Translations under genes and position numbers: made by a program | From: Symbiodinium sp. CCMP2592 | Lineage: Eukaryota; Sar; Dinophyceae; Suessiales; Symbiodiniaceae | Assembly (NCBI GenBank): GCA_905221615.1 | Contig: CAJNDT010005913.1 | Span: 2,046,001-2,110,000 of the forward strand | Reading direction: 5' to 3' | Length of the DNA stretch: 64,000 nucleotides | Notes under the pieces: model-generated | Seen by the model: the letters and a program-made list of their open reading frames with translations, nothing else | Told to the model about the DNA's origin: nothing | Database searches by the model: none | Shown here: piece by piece, positions 45,248 to 53,707 of the stretch | Position numbering within the stretch: the first letter of the stretch is position 1 | Layout: each line of letters opens with the position of its first letter

Positions 45248-45395
45248 CTGGAGAGAGGAGAGAACTCGAAATTCCCGAGAATCGTGCACTCGGGGGTGCG
45301 TTCAGGACTCGCTGACCTGAACACAAGACTGCAACAAGTAATGTACGCAGCACGGTTTGTTGGGTTCGTGTCCTTCCTAAGAATCATTCAAAATT
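45211..45395 (-). ncRNA. Candidate structured noncoding RNA downstream of trmL
   Basis: On the minus strand, three hairpins follow each other: TTCAGG/CCTGAA (45301-45321), CCCGAG/CTCGGG (45274-45294) and the terminator stem (45215-45247). Upstream, TGACAA (45421-45426) and CATAAT (45397-45402) are 18 bases apart and could form a promoter overlapping the end of trmL. The stretch has no credible coding frame. It could be an independent small RNA of about 180 nt or simply the trmL 3' untranslated region. Confidence 0.45.
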
Positions 45396-45396
45396 T

Positions 45397-45426
45397 ATTA
45401 TGTTTGTAGTTCGTTAGGTTTTGTCA
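45397..45426 (-). promoter_or_regulatory. Candidate promoter of the small RNA
   Basis: TGACAA at 45421-45426 and CATAAT at 45397-45402, spacing 18, read on the minus strand. The -35 lies within the last codons of trmL. Confidence 0.35.
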
Positions 45427-45959
45427 GTAATCAGGCGCCCATTTGCATCGATTGCGATCTGGTTGGTCGCGAGAAGGGACTGGATGCAGGCGTATATGGT
45501 GATCGCGCAGGCGGTGGAGAGGTTGAGCGAGCGTTCATCTGGTGCGATGGGGATCGCGACGCATTGGTCGGGGTGGGCATCAAGGAGGGGTTTGGGGAGT
45601 CCGACAGATTCTTTGCCGAACACGAAGTGGTCGGCTTTGGTGATCGGGATGTCGAAGATGGTTTTGGTTGCGCGGGCGGTCATGTACCAGGTGTTGGTTG
45701 GTGGGTTGGTTGCTTTTGATGATTGGTAGTCATCAAGGGAGTCGTGGTTGGTGAGGTTGAGTCGCGGCCAATAGTCGAGTCCGGCGCGGCGGCATGCTTT
45801 CTCATCGATGTCGAAGGCGAGGGGGTGGACGAGGTGGAGCGCGGCGCCGGTGGCGACGCAGGTGCGTCCGATGGATCCGGTGTTGTTGGGGATCTCGGGG
45901 TTGACGAGAACGACATTGGCGATGGGGCTTGCGATTGGATCTGTTGTGGGTGCGGTCAT
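45414..45959 (-). CDS. trmL: tRNA (cytidine/uridine-34-2'-O)-methyltransferase TrmL
   Basis: A SPOUT methyltransferase of about 181 residues. V-L-V-N-P-E-I-P-N-N-T-G-S-I-G-R-T-C starts the family core, and R-R-A-G-L-D-Y-W is typical. The trefoil-knot SAM site has F-G-K-E-S-V-G-L-P and I-P-I-A-P-D-E-R-S-L-N-L-S. It methylates the ribose of the wobble base in certain leucine tRNAs. Starts at 45983 and 45959 are both possible; the family N-terminus fits the shorter. Confidence 0.9.
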   Translation of the reverse strand: MTAPTTDPIASPIANVVLVNPEIPNNTGSIGRTCVATGAALHLVHPLAFDIDEKACRRAGLDYWPRLNLTNHDSLDDYQSSKATNPPTNTWYMTARATKTIFDIPITKADHFVFGKESVGLPKPLLDAHPDQCVAIPIAPDERSLNLSTACAITIYACIQSLLATNQIAIDANGRLITDKT

Positions 45960-45989
45960 GACTGGATTGTTATAGGGGGTCATATAGAT

Positions 45990-46022
45990 AGAAAGACACC
46001 CCGCGTGTTGGTGCGGGGTGTC
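45990..46022 (-). terminator. Terminator of the two-domain TlpA-like gene
   Basis: A perfect 10-bp stem GACACCCCGC/GCGGGGTGTC followed on the minus strand by TTTCTATCTAT, 26 bp after the stop at 46048. Confidence 0.75.
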
Positions 46023-46047
46023 TTGGGGTTGAAATCATTGGTAGTCT

Positions 46048-47157
46048 TTAGTCGTTGGCGGCGAGGAGCGGGTCGGCGGCGATGGTTTGCGCGACGGCGG
46101 TTTTGAAGTCTGGGTTGTGTGGGTTGCCTTGCCAGCGGATGACGCCGTCGGTGGAGAGCACGAGGACGTGCGGGATGCCTTTGATTCCGAGTGCTTGGTT
46201 GAGTGTTCGGCTTTCGTCGAACATTTGTCCGTAGTTGCCTTTCTTCTTCATGACGTAGCGGACGAAGTCTGCTTTGTCTTCTGAGCCTCCGATGCCGACG
46301 ATTTCGAGTCTTCCTGCGTAGTCGTCTTGGAGGTCATGGAGCATTGGCATAGCGCGGATGCATGGTCCGCACCAGGTTGCCCAGAAGTCGAGGACGAGGA
46401 CTTTCCCGGAGAGGTCGCGCTCGCCGTAGATCCATTCTTCGTTGCCCATTGGTACTGGGAGTGGTTGTCCTTGGTAGTTGTTTGCGGACATCTTTCCGCC
46501 GTTGTGGTTCGGCCATGGCGCGTCGTCGTATGCCTTTGGATCGATGGCGCTCGCGACGGCTTGTGCGGCTTCGGGCTCGAGTCCTTGGGACTGGAGGTCG
46601 GCGTTGGTCATCGCGGTCTCAGGAGTTTCCGAGAGGAGTTGTTTGAGCGCGTGCTTGAGTGAGCGCTCTTCGAGATCGACAAAGCGGAGGTTTCCGGCGC
46701 GGTCGATGAGGTAGATGTCTGGATAGTCATCGGTCAGCATCGCGGCTGCGAAAGCACCTCCCTCGTCACGAGCGACTGGGATGTTGATGCGTCCGGCGTT
46801 GATCTTTTCTTGGAGTTGGTCCCATCCGGCGTCGGGGTGGATCGCGGCGACGACGATCTCGTCTTCGTGATCACGCTGAGCACGATTGAGTTTGGAGAGG
46901 GTCATGTATGACTTTGGTTCTCCGGCGGAGATCATCGCGAGGAGGACAACTTTGCCATCGGTGTTCGCGGCGGTGAGTGTGCCGGGGTGTGTCCAGTTGG
47001 TGAGCGAGTCGAGGACGCTGGTGTCGAATGGTTGTGTTTCCAGTTCGGTCATTGCGTCGCGATTGGCGCTGAGCTCGCGTTTGATTTCTGGGCCGACTGC
47101 GAGGGTCGGGATGAGTGTTGCGAGTGCGGCGGCGGTGATCAATGGTCGTGGATTCAT
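46048..47157 (-). CDS. Exported TlpA-like thioredoxin, two domains
   Basis: A 369-residue protein with a signal peptide. The N-terminal half (about 60-175) has a thioredoxin-like fold without a C-x-x-C pair. The C-terminal half (about 235-365) has the active W-C-G-P-C in D-F-W-A-T-W-C-G-P-C and the cis-Pro motif G-I-P-H. TlpA/ResA proteins reduce disulfides outside the cytoplasm, often for cytochrome c maturation. A related single-domain gene lies just upstream, suggesting duplication. Confidence 0.88.
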   Translation of the reverse strand: MNPRPLITAAALATLIPTLAVGPEIKRELSANRDAMTELETQPFDTSVLDSLTNWTHPGTLTAANTDGKVVLLAMISAGEPKSYMTLSKLNRAQRDHEDEIVVAAIHPDAGWDQLQEKINAGRINIPVARDEGGAFAAAMLTDDYPDIYLIDRAGNLRFVDLEERSLKHALKQLLSETPETAMTNADLQSQGLEPEAAQAVASAIDPKAYDDAPWPNHNGGKMSANNYQGQPLPVPMGNEEWIYGERDLSGKVLVLDFWATWCGPCIRAMPMLHDLQDDYAGRLEIVGIGGSEDKADFVRYVMKKKGNYGQMFDESRTLNQALGIKGIPHVLVLSTDGVIRWQGNPHNPDFKTAVAQTIAADPLLAAND

Positions 47158-47269
47158 GGAGTTCTCCGTATATTGAATCAGGGTTATCCGAGATCTGAGT
47201 GTACCCGATAACTGATGATTTCAAAGCGGGGTTTTGTGAATTTGGGGTGATGAATGCTGTTTGGGGCTG

Positions 47270-47301
47270 AAAAACAAGCACCCGCTTGGTTGAGCGGGTG
47301 C
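47270..47301 (-). terminator. Terminator of the single-domain TlpA-like gene
   Basis: GCACCCGCT/AGCGGGTGC with a six-base loop, followed on the minus strand by TTGTTTTT, about 75 bp after the stop at 47375. Confidence 0.75.
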
Positions 47302-47374
47302 CTGGGGGAGCTTTGAACGCTAGCGCGTGGTTCATAGGTTGAACCGACGGCGAGCGATTGGGTTGCGGTGATGA

Positions 47375-48124
47375 TTAGCCTTCGACCTTGGTGGTCATTG
47401 TTGAGTCTGCTTGCGCGGACTTTTGTGCTTGGACGGCTGGGTCTGCGGCGAGAGTTTTATTGACGGCAGGGACGAAGTCTTCTTCGTGTGGGTTTCCGAT
47501 CCAGCGGATGATGCCGTCGGTTGAGATGACGACGACGAGGGGGATGCCTTTGGATTCGAATGGTGCGTAGACGGATTGGTCGGCGTCAAAGAGGTGCGAA
47601 TACGCGACCTTGTGTTCTTCGACATAGGACTCAACTTTGGACTGCTCTTCGCGTTGTCCTGAGATCGCGAGGACGGCGAGGGAGTCTGGGTTGTCCTTCT
47701 GGAGTTCATCGAGGATTGGGGAAGCGGCGCGGCAGGGTGGGCACCAGGTGGCCCAGAAGTCGAGGACGACGACTTTGCCTTCGGTGGAGACGGTTTCGGT
47801 GAGCCAGGTCTCGGATCCGAGAGCGACTGGGAGTGATTCGCCTTGGAAGTCGTTGGCGTAGAGGTCGGTGTTGTGGGATGGCCATGCGGCGGTGTCGTAG
47901 GAATCGGCGGAGACGAGGGTCATGTTGACATCGTCCATCGCGGCTTTGGAGTCACAGGCTTGCTTGTCTTTGGAGTCGCATGCTTCCTTTGCGGTATCGC
48001 AATGTGCGGCTTTGGCGCCGGACATTGGGCACTCTTTGGAAGATGAGCAGTCAGGACCTGCGTTGAGGGCGAGTCCTGATGCGGCGATGAGCGGGGCGAC
48101 GATGAGGGCGAGTGCTTGGGACAT
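47375..48124 (-). CDS. Exported TlpA-like thioredoxin with Cys-rich N-terminus
   Basis: A 249-residue protein. The ATG at 48124 has AAGGAG upstream; the longer open frame is an artefact. A signal peptide is followed by a segment (about 24-60) with six cysteines (C-S-S-S-K-E-C-P, then C-D-T-A-K-E-A-C-D-S-K). A TlpA domain follows with W-C-P-P-C and cis-Pro G-I-P-L. It shares the D-F-W-A-T-W-C motif and the ending style with its neighbour at 46048. Confidence 0.88.
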   Translation of the reverse strand: MSQALALIVAPLIAASGLALNAGPDCSSSKECPMSGAKAAHCDTAKEACDSKDKQACDSKAAMDDVNMTLVSADSYDTAAWPSHNTDLYANDFQGESLPVALGSETWLTETVSTEGKVVVLDFWATWCPPCRAASPILDELQKDNPDSLAVLAISGQREEQSKVESYVEEHKVAYSHLFDADQSVYAPFESKGIPLVVVISTDGIIRWIGNPHEEDFVPAVNKTLAADPAVQAQKSAQADSTMTTKVEG

Positions 48125-48225
48125 GGGTGTTCTCCTTGATGAGGGACTTGGTAACGACTGCTGGTTGACGATGGGTGGGTTGCACCCGATGGTGCCCCTC
48201 TGTTGTTGAGTCCACGGTTTGGGTA

Positions 48226-49101
48226 TTAGCCCTTGGGTGGGATCAATCTGTGGAGAGCAACGGCTGCGGCGACGGCAATATTCAGAGAATCCGCGGATTT
48301 CACGAGGGGAATTTGGACTTTTTGATCGGCGGCGCCGAGGGCGGCTTGGGTGAGCCCTGGGCCTTCGGCGCCGAGCATGAGTGCGATTTTGGTGTCTGAA
48401 GGGGGATTCTGGGCAAGTTGGTTGATGTCGTGGGCGTCGGGGGATGGGGTGAGGGCGAGGAGGGAGAAGCCTGCGGTTTGGATGGATTGGAGGGCGGGGA
48501 TCCAGTCGGACTGTTCTTGGATTTGGGTGAAGGGGATGGTGAGGGCGTGTCCCATCGAGACTCGGAGGGATTTGCGGTAGAGCGGATCGCAGCATCTTGG
48601 AGAGAGGATGATGGGGATGTCGGTCCCTGAGAGGGCGGCGGTGGAGCGGAAGACGGATCCGAGGTTGTCGTGGTTGGACAGGTCCTCGAGGATGACGAGG
48701 GCGCGGGCGGATTGGAGGAGGTCGATGAGTTGGGGGTGTTCGATTCGGTGTCCGGCGGCGAGGAGTCCACGGTGGATGGGGTAGCCTGTGATTTGGTCGA
48801 GGGTTGCTCTGGGAGCGGTGTAGATGGGGACATCGGGAGGGATCTGGCTCAGGAGCTGAGCGTGGGAGTCGGTTTTGGATTCGTCGATGAGGACGGAGTG
48901 GAGTGGGTACCTGGAGTGGATGTGGTGCTCGAGGACGAGGGAGCCTTCGGTGATGAAGAGGGAGGATTTCTTTGATTGGTCTGTTGCGGACTTTGGGGCG
49001 TCCGGATTGTGCGCGGCTTTGAGCCAGGCGTCTCTTTGATTGCGGTATGGCTCGATCCGTTGGTCAATAGGGTCATGGATTGGGGTGAATCGGTCGATCA
49101 T
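48226..49101 (-). CDS. SpoU/TrmH-family RNA 2'-O-ribose methyltransferase
   Basis: A 291-residue SPOUT methyltransferase. The N-terminal substrate-binding part contains F-I-T-E-G and L-V-L-E-H-H. The catalytic part has I-L-E-D-L-S-N-H-D-N-L-G-S-V-F-R, L-M-L-G-A-E-G-P-G-L and S-L-N-I-A-V-A-A-A-V-A-L. It methylates a ribose in tRNA or rRNA; the target cannot be read from sequence. It is divergent from uppP. Confidence 0.87.
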   Translation of the reverse strand: MIDRFTPIHDPIDQRIEPYRNQRDAWLKAAHNPDAPKSATDQSKKSSLFITEGSLVLEHHIHSRYPLHSVLIDESKTDSHAQLLSQIPPDVPIYTAPRATLDQITGYPIHRGLLAAGHRIEHPQLIDLLQSARALVILEDLSNHDNLGSVFRSTAALSGTDIPIILSPRCCDPLYRKSLRVSMGHALTIPFTQIQEQSDWIPALQSIQTAGFSLLALTPSPDAHDINQLAQNPPSDTKIALMLGAEGPGLTQAALGAADQKVQIPLVKSADSLNIAVAAAVALHRLIPPKG

Positions 49102-49171
49102 GGATGGTGTACCCTAGACTGATTTTGTAGGGTGCGTGCACTGCGAACAGAATGGACTGGTGATCGGCTTG

Positions 49172-50101
49172 ATGGCAAATACTGAGACAATGAGTGTTCT
49201 TCAAGCCGCGGTGCTTGGGGTTGTTGAGGGAATCACGGAGTATCTGCCGATTTCTTCGACGGGGCATCTGATTCTTGCGTCGGAGCTGATGGGGCTGGGG
49301 GAGACGGCGACGCAGCGCTCGGCGGTGGATACATTCAATATTGTCATTCAGGGGGGCGCGATCCTCGCGGTGCTTGGGTTGTACTTTCCGCGCGTGGTGC
49401 AGATGTGCAAGGGGCTTATTGGTAAGGACAGCGATGGGCTCAAGCTCGCGATCCGGATCATTGTGGCGTTTCTGCCTGCGGCGGTCTTGGGTGTGCTGCT
49501 CAATGACTGGATCGAGAGCAAGCTGTTTAATACGCCGATGGTTTTGACGGCGCTGGCGCTGGGTGGGGTGTTCATGATTGTGATCGACAAGTGGAAGTTC
49601 AGCAAGCACAAAGAGGGCGAGGTGTTTGAGGAGGGGATGGATCTGTATGAGATCAGTCTGATGCAGGCGCTGATGATTGGGTTGCTTCAGTGCGTGGCGA
49701 TGTGGCCTGGCACTTCGCGGTCGATGATGACGATCGCGGGTGGTGTGCTGGTTGGGCTCAAACCAAAGCGTGCGGCGGAGTTTAGTTTTTTGCTTGGGCT
49801 TCCGACGCTTGGGGGGGCGACGGTGTATTCGTTGTACAAGTCGGTGAGTGGTGATGGGCCTGACATGTTTGAGGTGATCGGGTGGACGCCGATTGTTGTG
49901 GGGCTTGTGGTGGCGACGATCAGCGCGGCGCTGGCGGTCAAGTGGCTGGTGGCGTTTCTGACCAAGCATGGACTCGCGGTGTTTGGGTATTACCGGTTGA
50001 TCCTGACGGCGGTATTGGGCGGGGCGATCGCGATGGGTGTGGTGAGTTTGCACGCGGGGGATTCGGGTGTGAATGATGAGATTCTTGAGGTGCAGCCATG
50101 A
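49172..50101 (+). CDS. uppP: Undecaprenyl-diphosphatase
   Basis: A BacA/UppP membrane phosphatase of about 309 residues with some eight helices. The catalytic motifs E-G-I-T-E-Y-L-P-I-S-S-T-G-H and P-G-T-S-R-S-M-M-T-I are intact. It regenerates undecaprenyl phosphate for peptidoglycan and polysaccharide synthesis and can raise bacitracin tolerance. The start at 49172 fits the family better than the frame's first ATG at 49136. It is the first gene of the rightward operon and overlaps serA by 4 bp. Confidence 0.95.
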   Translation: MANTETMSVLQAAVLGVVEGITEYLPISSTGHLILASELMGLGETATQRSAVDTFNIVIQGGAILAVLGLYFPRVVQMCKGLIGKDSDGLKLAIRIIVAFLPAAVLGVLLNDWIESKLFNTPMVLTALALGGVFMIVIDKWKFSKHKEGEVFEEGMDLYEISLMQALMIGLLQCVAMWPGTSRSMMTIAGGVLVGLKPKRAAEFSFLLGLPTLGGATVYSLYKSVSGDGPDMFEVIGWTPIVVGLVVATISAALAVKWLVAFLTKHGLAVFGYYRLILTAVLGGAIAMGVVSLHAGDSGVNDEILEVQP

Positions 50102-51345
50102 GTGATGGGATGAAGACTTCGTTTCCCAAGGACAAGATCGAGGTGGTGCTGCTGGAGGGGACGCATCCGTCGGGGACGCATCTGATCGAGCGCGAGGGGT
50201 TTCATGTCACGGCGTTGCACGGCGCGCTCGAGGGCAGTGCGCTGGTTGAGGCGATCGGGCGGGCGCATGTGGTGGGCGTTCGCTCCAAGACACAGCTGAC
50301 TGCAGATGTGCTCAAGCATTGCGAGCGGCTGCTTGCGGTGGGGTGTTTCTGCGCGGGGACGAATCAGGTGGATCTGGATGTGGCGGCTTCGATGGGGGTT
50401 CCGGTGTTTAACTCGCCGTTCTCGAACACGCGGTCGGTTGCGGAGTTGACACTCAGCGAGATCATCGCGCTGCATCGGCGCGTGTCGCATCGGTCGGCGC
50501 TGCTGCACAAAGGTGAGTGGGACAAGAGTGCGGATCGTTCGCACGAGGTGCGTGGTCGGACGCTTGGGATTATTGGGTATGGGCATATCGGATCGCAGAT
50601 TAGTGTGCTTGCTGAGGCCGTGGGCATGCGGGTGGTGTTCTTTGATGTCGAGAGCAAGCTCCCGATGGGGAACGCGGGATCGGTAGGGTCGATTGATGAG
50701 CTGTTGAAGGTTTCGGATGTGGTGAGTATCCATGTCCCTGAGACGAGCGACACGGTCGGGATGATCGACGCGAAGCGGATCGGGCTCATGAAGCACGGGG
50801 CGTATCTGATTAACAACGCTCGTGGTTCGGTGGTGGATCTCGATGCATTGCGCGTCGCGGTGGACGCGGGGCATATCGCGGGGGCGGCGGTGGATGTGTT
50901 CCCGGATGAACCTGCGAAACGGGGCGAGTCGTTTACGAATGTGATGCAGGGCGCGGAGAATGTGATTTTGACGCCTCATGTTGGGGGATCGACGATCGAG
51001 GCGCAGGAAGCGATTAGTGTCGATGCGGCGGAGAAGCTGGTGAAGTTTGTCAATCGCGGCACGACGACGGGCGCGGTCAATGTTCCGAATGTGGATCTTC
51101 CATCTCAGGAGGTCGAGGGGGTGCGGGCGCATCGGATTTTAAACTTCCATAGGAATGTGCCTGGCGTGCTTGGGAAGTTTCACGAGGCGGCGAGTTCGCT
51201 TGGCGTGAACATCTCGGGGCAGTACCTGCGGACGGTTGGCGAGCTTGGCTATGTGGTCCTGGATGCAGATCCGAGCGGTGCTGAGGCGCTCAAGGACGCG
51301 ATGGATGGGATTGAGGAGTCGGTTCGGACTCGGATGTTGTGGTAA
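50098..51345 (+). CDS. serA: D-3-phosphoglycerate dehydrogenase
   Basis: A 415-residue enzyme for the first step of serine synthesis. It resembles the E. coli type in length and has a C-terminal ACT domain (N-V-P-G-V-L-G-K-F). The NAD loop is G-I-I-G-Y-G-H-I-G-S, and N-N-A-R-G-S-V-V-D and L-T-P-H-V-G-G-S-T carry catalytic residues. The ACT domain usually binds serine for feedback inhibition. The start overlaps the uppP stop by 4 bp. Confidence 0.95.
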   Translation: MSDGMKTSFPKDKIEVVLLEGTHPSGTHLIEREGFHVTALHGALEGSALVEAIGRAHVVGVRSKTQLTADVLKHCERLLAVGCFCAGTNQVDLDVAASMGVPVFNSPFSNTRSVAELTLSEIIALHRRVSHRSALLHKGEWDKSADRSHEVRGRTLGIIGYGHIGSQISVLAEAVGMRVVFFDVESKLPMGNAGSVGSIDELLKVSDVVSIHVPETSDTVGMIDAKRIGLMKHGAYLINNARGSVVDLDALRVAVDAGHIAGAAVDVFPDEPAKRGESFTNVMQGAENVILTPHVGGSTIEAQEAISVDAAEKLVKFVNRGTTTGAVNVPNVDLPSQEVEGVRAHRILNFHRNVPGVLGKFHEAASSLGVNISGQYLRTVGELGYVVLDADPSGAEALKDAMDGIEESVRTRMLW

Positions 51346-51373
51346 TGCACGGATTGTGTGCGAACAATCGAAG

Positions 51374-52033
51374 ATGCCACAGTTTGAGCGTGTTTCGGAA
51401 TCTTTAGAGCATACTTCGGTGATCGCGAAGGACTTTGCGGCGGTGTTGCGGCGCGGGGATCTGGTGCGCTTGGTTGGGGAGATGGGCGCGGGGAAGACGA
51501 CGTTTGTGCGCGAGGTCGCGGGGGCGATGGGGGCGGATGTTTCGATGGTGAGCTCCCCCACTTTCGTGCTGATGAATATCTATCCGTGCACAGTCAGCGG
51601 CGAGGAGGGGTCGATCGCGCATCTGGATTGCTATCGCTTTGGGGACAGCGACGAGCTTGAGGCGCTGGGGTGGGATCGGGTGTGCGCCGATGGTTCGGTT
51701 CGGCTTGTGGAATGGCCGGAGCGGATTGATGGGGTGCTTGGGGATGAGGATGCTGATCAATCAGTTTGCACGATCACGATCTCGCATGTGGATGAGGGGG
51801 TTCGGGGTTTTGTGATTGAGGTTCCTGACTCGTGGATGGAGCGGGCGAGTGCGATGGCGCTCAAGGCGCGGGACGCGGTGAAGTGTCCGGTGACTGGGGA
51901 GGCGGTGCATCCGGAGAGCGCGAGCTGGCCTTTCGTGAGCGAGCAGGCGCGGATGAGTGATCTGCACGGGTGGATGAGCGAGAAGTTTGCGATCACGCGT
52001 CCGATTGAGCAGGCGGATTTGGATCAAGAGTGA
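51374..52033 (+). CDS. tsaE: TsaE tRNA-modification ATPase with YacG-like C-terminal extension
   Basis: A 219-residue protein. Residues 1-150 are TsaE, with Walker A G35-E-M-G-A-G-K-T42-T, S-S-P-T-F-V-L and the D-x-Y-R segment H-L-D-C-Y-R. TsaE powers the TsaB-TsaD complex that makes t6A in tRNA. TsaE is usually about 150-160 residues. The extra C-terminus (171-208) resembles a YacG zinc finger: C-P-x-x-G, then W-P-F-x-S-E-x-x-R-x-x-D-L-x-x-W. Three of its four cysteines are replaced (T174, V188, A192). The start at 51374 matches TsaE; the frame open from 51236 is not used. Confidence 0.85.
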   Translation: MPQFERVSESLEHTSVIAKDFAAVLRRGDLVRLVGEMGAGKTTFVREVAGAMGADVSMVSSPTFVLMNIYPCTVSGEEGSIAHLDCYRFGDSDELEALGWDRVCADGSVRLVEWPERIDGVLGDEDADQSVCTITISHVDEGVRGFVIEVPDSWMERASAMALKARDAVKCPVTGEAVHPESASWPFVSEQARMSDLHGWMSEKFAITRPIEQADLDQE

Positions 52034-52080
52034 GTGCTCGTGATCGAGCGTGACGGCGCTTGCGGTGGTATTGTGTGGGT

Positions 52081-52749
52081 ATGAATGAAGAACTGGCTGC
52101 CTCGGGTGAGGCGAGTGTGTGGTCGTTGTTTACTGAGAGCTTTGATGTGTTCTCAGTGGTGCTGCTGATCGGGTCGTTTATTGCGGTGTCGTTGATTGTC
52201 AAGCTGGTGCTTGATGCTCGGCGGGCGGTGATCGCGCCGGAGGATATTGTGGATTCGCTGGCGCGGAATCTGGATTCGGAGGATCTGGATTCGTTTCTCG
52301 CGACGGCGGGTGATGATGCGGGGATCGTTGGATCCGCGTGCGAAGCGGCGTTCAATGCTCGCGCTTCTGGAGCGTCGGCGATGCGCGAGGCGGCGGAGGT
52401 CGCGGCGAGTAATGCGTGCTCGCGATGGACGCGGACATTGGATCTACTGAGGGTGATCGGGGAGCTTGGGCCTTTGGTTGGACTGGCGGGGACGGTGTGG
52501 GGGATGATTCTGGCGTTTGTGCGTTTGGGTCAGGCGGGGGGGACGGCTGGTCCGACGGATTTGTCGCTGGGGATTTCCAAGGCGTTATTCCATACGCTGC
52601 TTGGGTTGATGCTCGCGGTGCCTTGCTTGCTTGTGTATGGGTGGTATCGGAGTGTGATCGAGAAGCATTGCAACACGGCGTTCGAGCAGGCGGGGCGGTT
52701 GGTGGATCGGTTGTCGGCGATGGGTGATGACGACGGGGACGCGGCATGA
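52081..52749 (+). CDS. exbB: ExbB/TolQ/MotA-family proton channel
   Basis: A 222-residue protein with three membrane helices (about 21-45, 125-150 and 168-190). The middle block G-E-L-G-P-L-V-G-L-A-G-T-V-W-G-M is the ExbB/TolQ signature. It forms the proton channel that energises an outer-membrane system together with ExbD. No tonB or tolB is adjacent. It overlaps the next gene by 4 bp. Confidence 0.9.
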   Translation: MNEELAASGEASVWSLFTESFDVFSVVLLIGSFIAVSLIVKLVLDARRAVIAPEDIVDSLARNLDSEDLDSFLATAGDDAGIVGSACEAAFNARASGASAMREAAEVAASNACSRWTRTLDLLRVIGELGPLVGLAGTVWGMILAFVRLGQAGGTAGPTDLSLGISKALFHTLLGLMLAVPCLLVYGWYRSVIEKHCNTAFEQAGRLVDRLSAMGDDDGDAA

Positions 52750-53189
52750 GAAGTCGGTCGATCGTTGGCTCTGGTTCGGGCGGGGGTCATTCTGGGGGGG
52801 TGAATGTGACGCCGATGATTGATGTGGTGATGTGTCTGATTGTGTTTTATTTGATGGTCGGGCAGCTGGCGATTGATCGGCGGTCGTCGATCGTGCTCGC
52901 GGAGACGGTTTCGGGGGTGGATCGGCAGGACCTTGCGGATGCGATCGAGATCGGGGTGCTGATGGATGGGGGGCTGACGCTCAATGGCGAGGCGATCGAG
53001 AGCGATCGGATCGCGGGTGAGGTGACGTGGATGGTCGCGCGGGAGGTTGGCGCGGTGGTGCGGATCCGTGCGGATGAGGACGTGGGGTTTGGGGCGGTGC
53101 GTCCTGTGCTTCGGGCGCTGCAGGAGGCGGGGGTGACTGGGGTGGAGTTTGTGACGATTCGTGCTGAGGGTGCGGGGGGGCAGTCATGA
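52746..53189 (+). CDS. exbD: ExbD/TolR-family protein, first copy
   Basis: A 147-residue protein with one N-terminal helix containing the essential D (V-T-P-M-I-D-V-V-M-C-L) and a periplasmic domain with R-I-R-A-D-E-D-V. It partners ExbB and is coupled to it and to the next exbD by 4-bp overlaps. Two exbD genes in a row suggest a heteromeric or specialised complex. Confidence 0.88.
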   Translation: MRSRSIVGSGSGGGHSGGVNVTPMIDVVMCLIVFYLMVGQLAIDRRSSIVLAETVSGVDRQDLADAIEIGVLMDGGLTLNGEAIESDRIAGEVTWMVAREVGAVVRIRADEDVGFGAVRPVLRALQEAGVTGVEFVTIRAEGAGGQS

Positions 53190-53647
53190 GCGCGGGACTC
53201 AGGCGACGGAGTGTGCTTGGTGATCCGGGGAAGCGGTCGGGTCCGATGATGACGCCGATGGTAGATGTGGTGCTGGTGATCTTGATTTTCTTTATGGCGA
53301 GCACGACGATCGCGGGGTATGAGTGGTTTTTGCAGGCGGGGGTTGAAGCGGAGTCGGAGGGTGAGTCCGCTCCGGAGGAAGCGCGGTTCGATCTTCCCGC
53401 GGCGATCATCGAAGTTGATCTGGTTTCGGGAGAGGACGGCGCGGTGCTTGTGTATGGCGTGTCGGGGGATCAGGGGATGACGATTGATCAGGCGGTGGGA
53501 TTGATCGAGGGGATGGAGCTTGGGGAGAGCGCGGCGCTGCGTGTGGGGCTGGGCGCGGGGGATGGGGTGTCGATGGGTGATGTGATGCGCGTGCATGATG
53601 CGTGGCACGGGCGCGGGGTGAAGGTTGTGATGCGGACGGGGCGGTGA
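53186..53647 (+). CDS. exbD: ExbD/TolR-family protein, second copy
   Basis: A 153-residue protein with helix and essential Asp in M-T-P-M-V-D-V-V-L-V-I-L-I-F-F-M. The periplasmic part is acidic (E-A-E-S-E-G-E-S-A-P-E-E). It is less similar to standard ExbD than the copy upstream. It is the last gene of the uppP-to-exbD operon. Confidence 0.86.
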   Translation: MSAGLRRRSVLGDPGKRSGPMMTPMVDVVLVILIFFMASTTIAGYEWFLQAGVEAESEGESAPEEARFDLPAAIIEVDLVSGEDGAVLVYGVSGDQGMTIDQAVGLIEGMELGESAALRVGLGAGDGVSMGDVMRVHDAWHGRGVKVVMRTGR

Positions 53648-53707
53648 GATTGTCGGATTCGCTGGCTTTGTCTTTTTCTTTCAGGCTGTTTCTGGTACAG
53701 TGGATTG

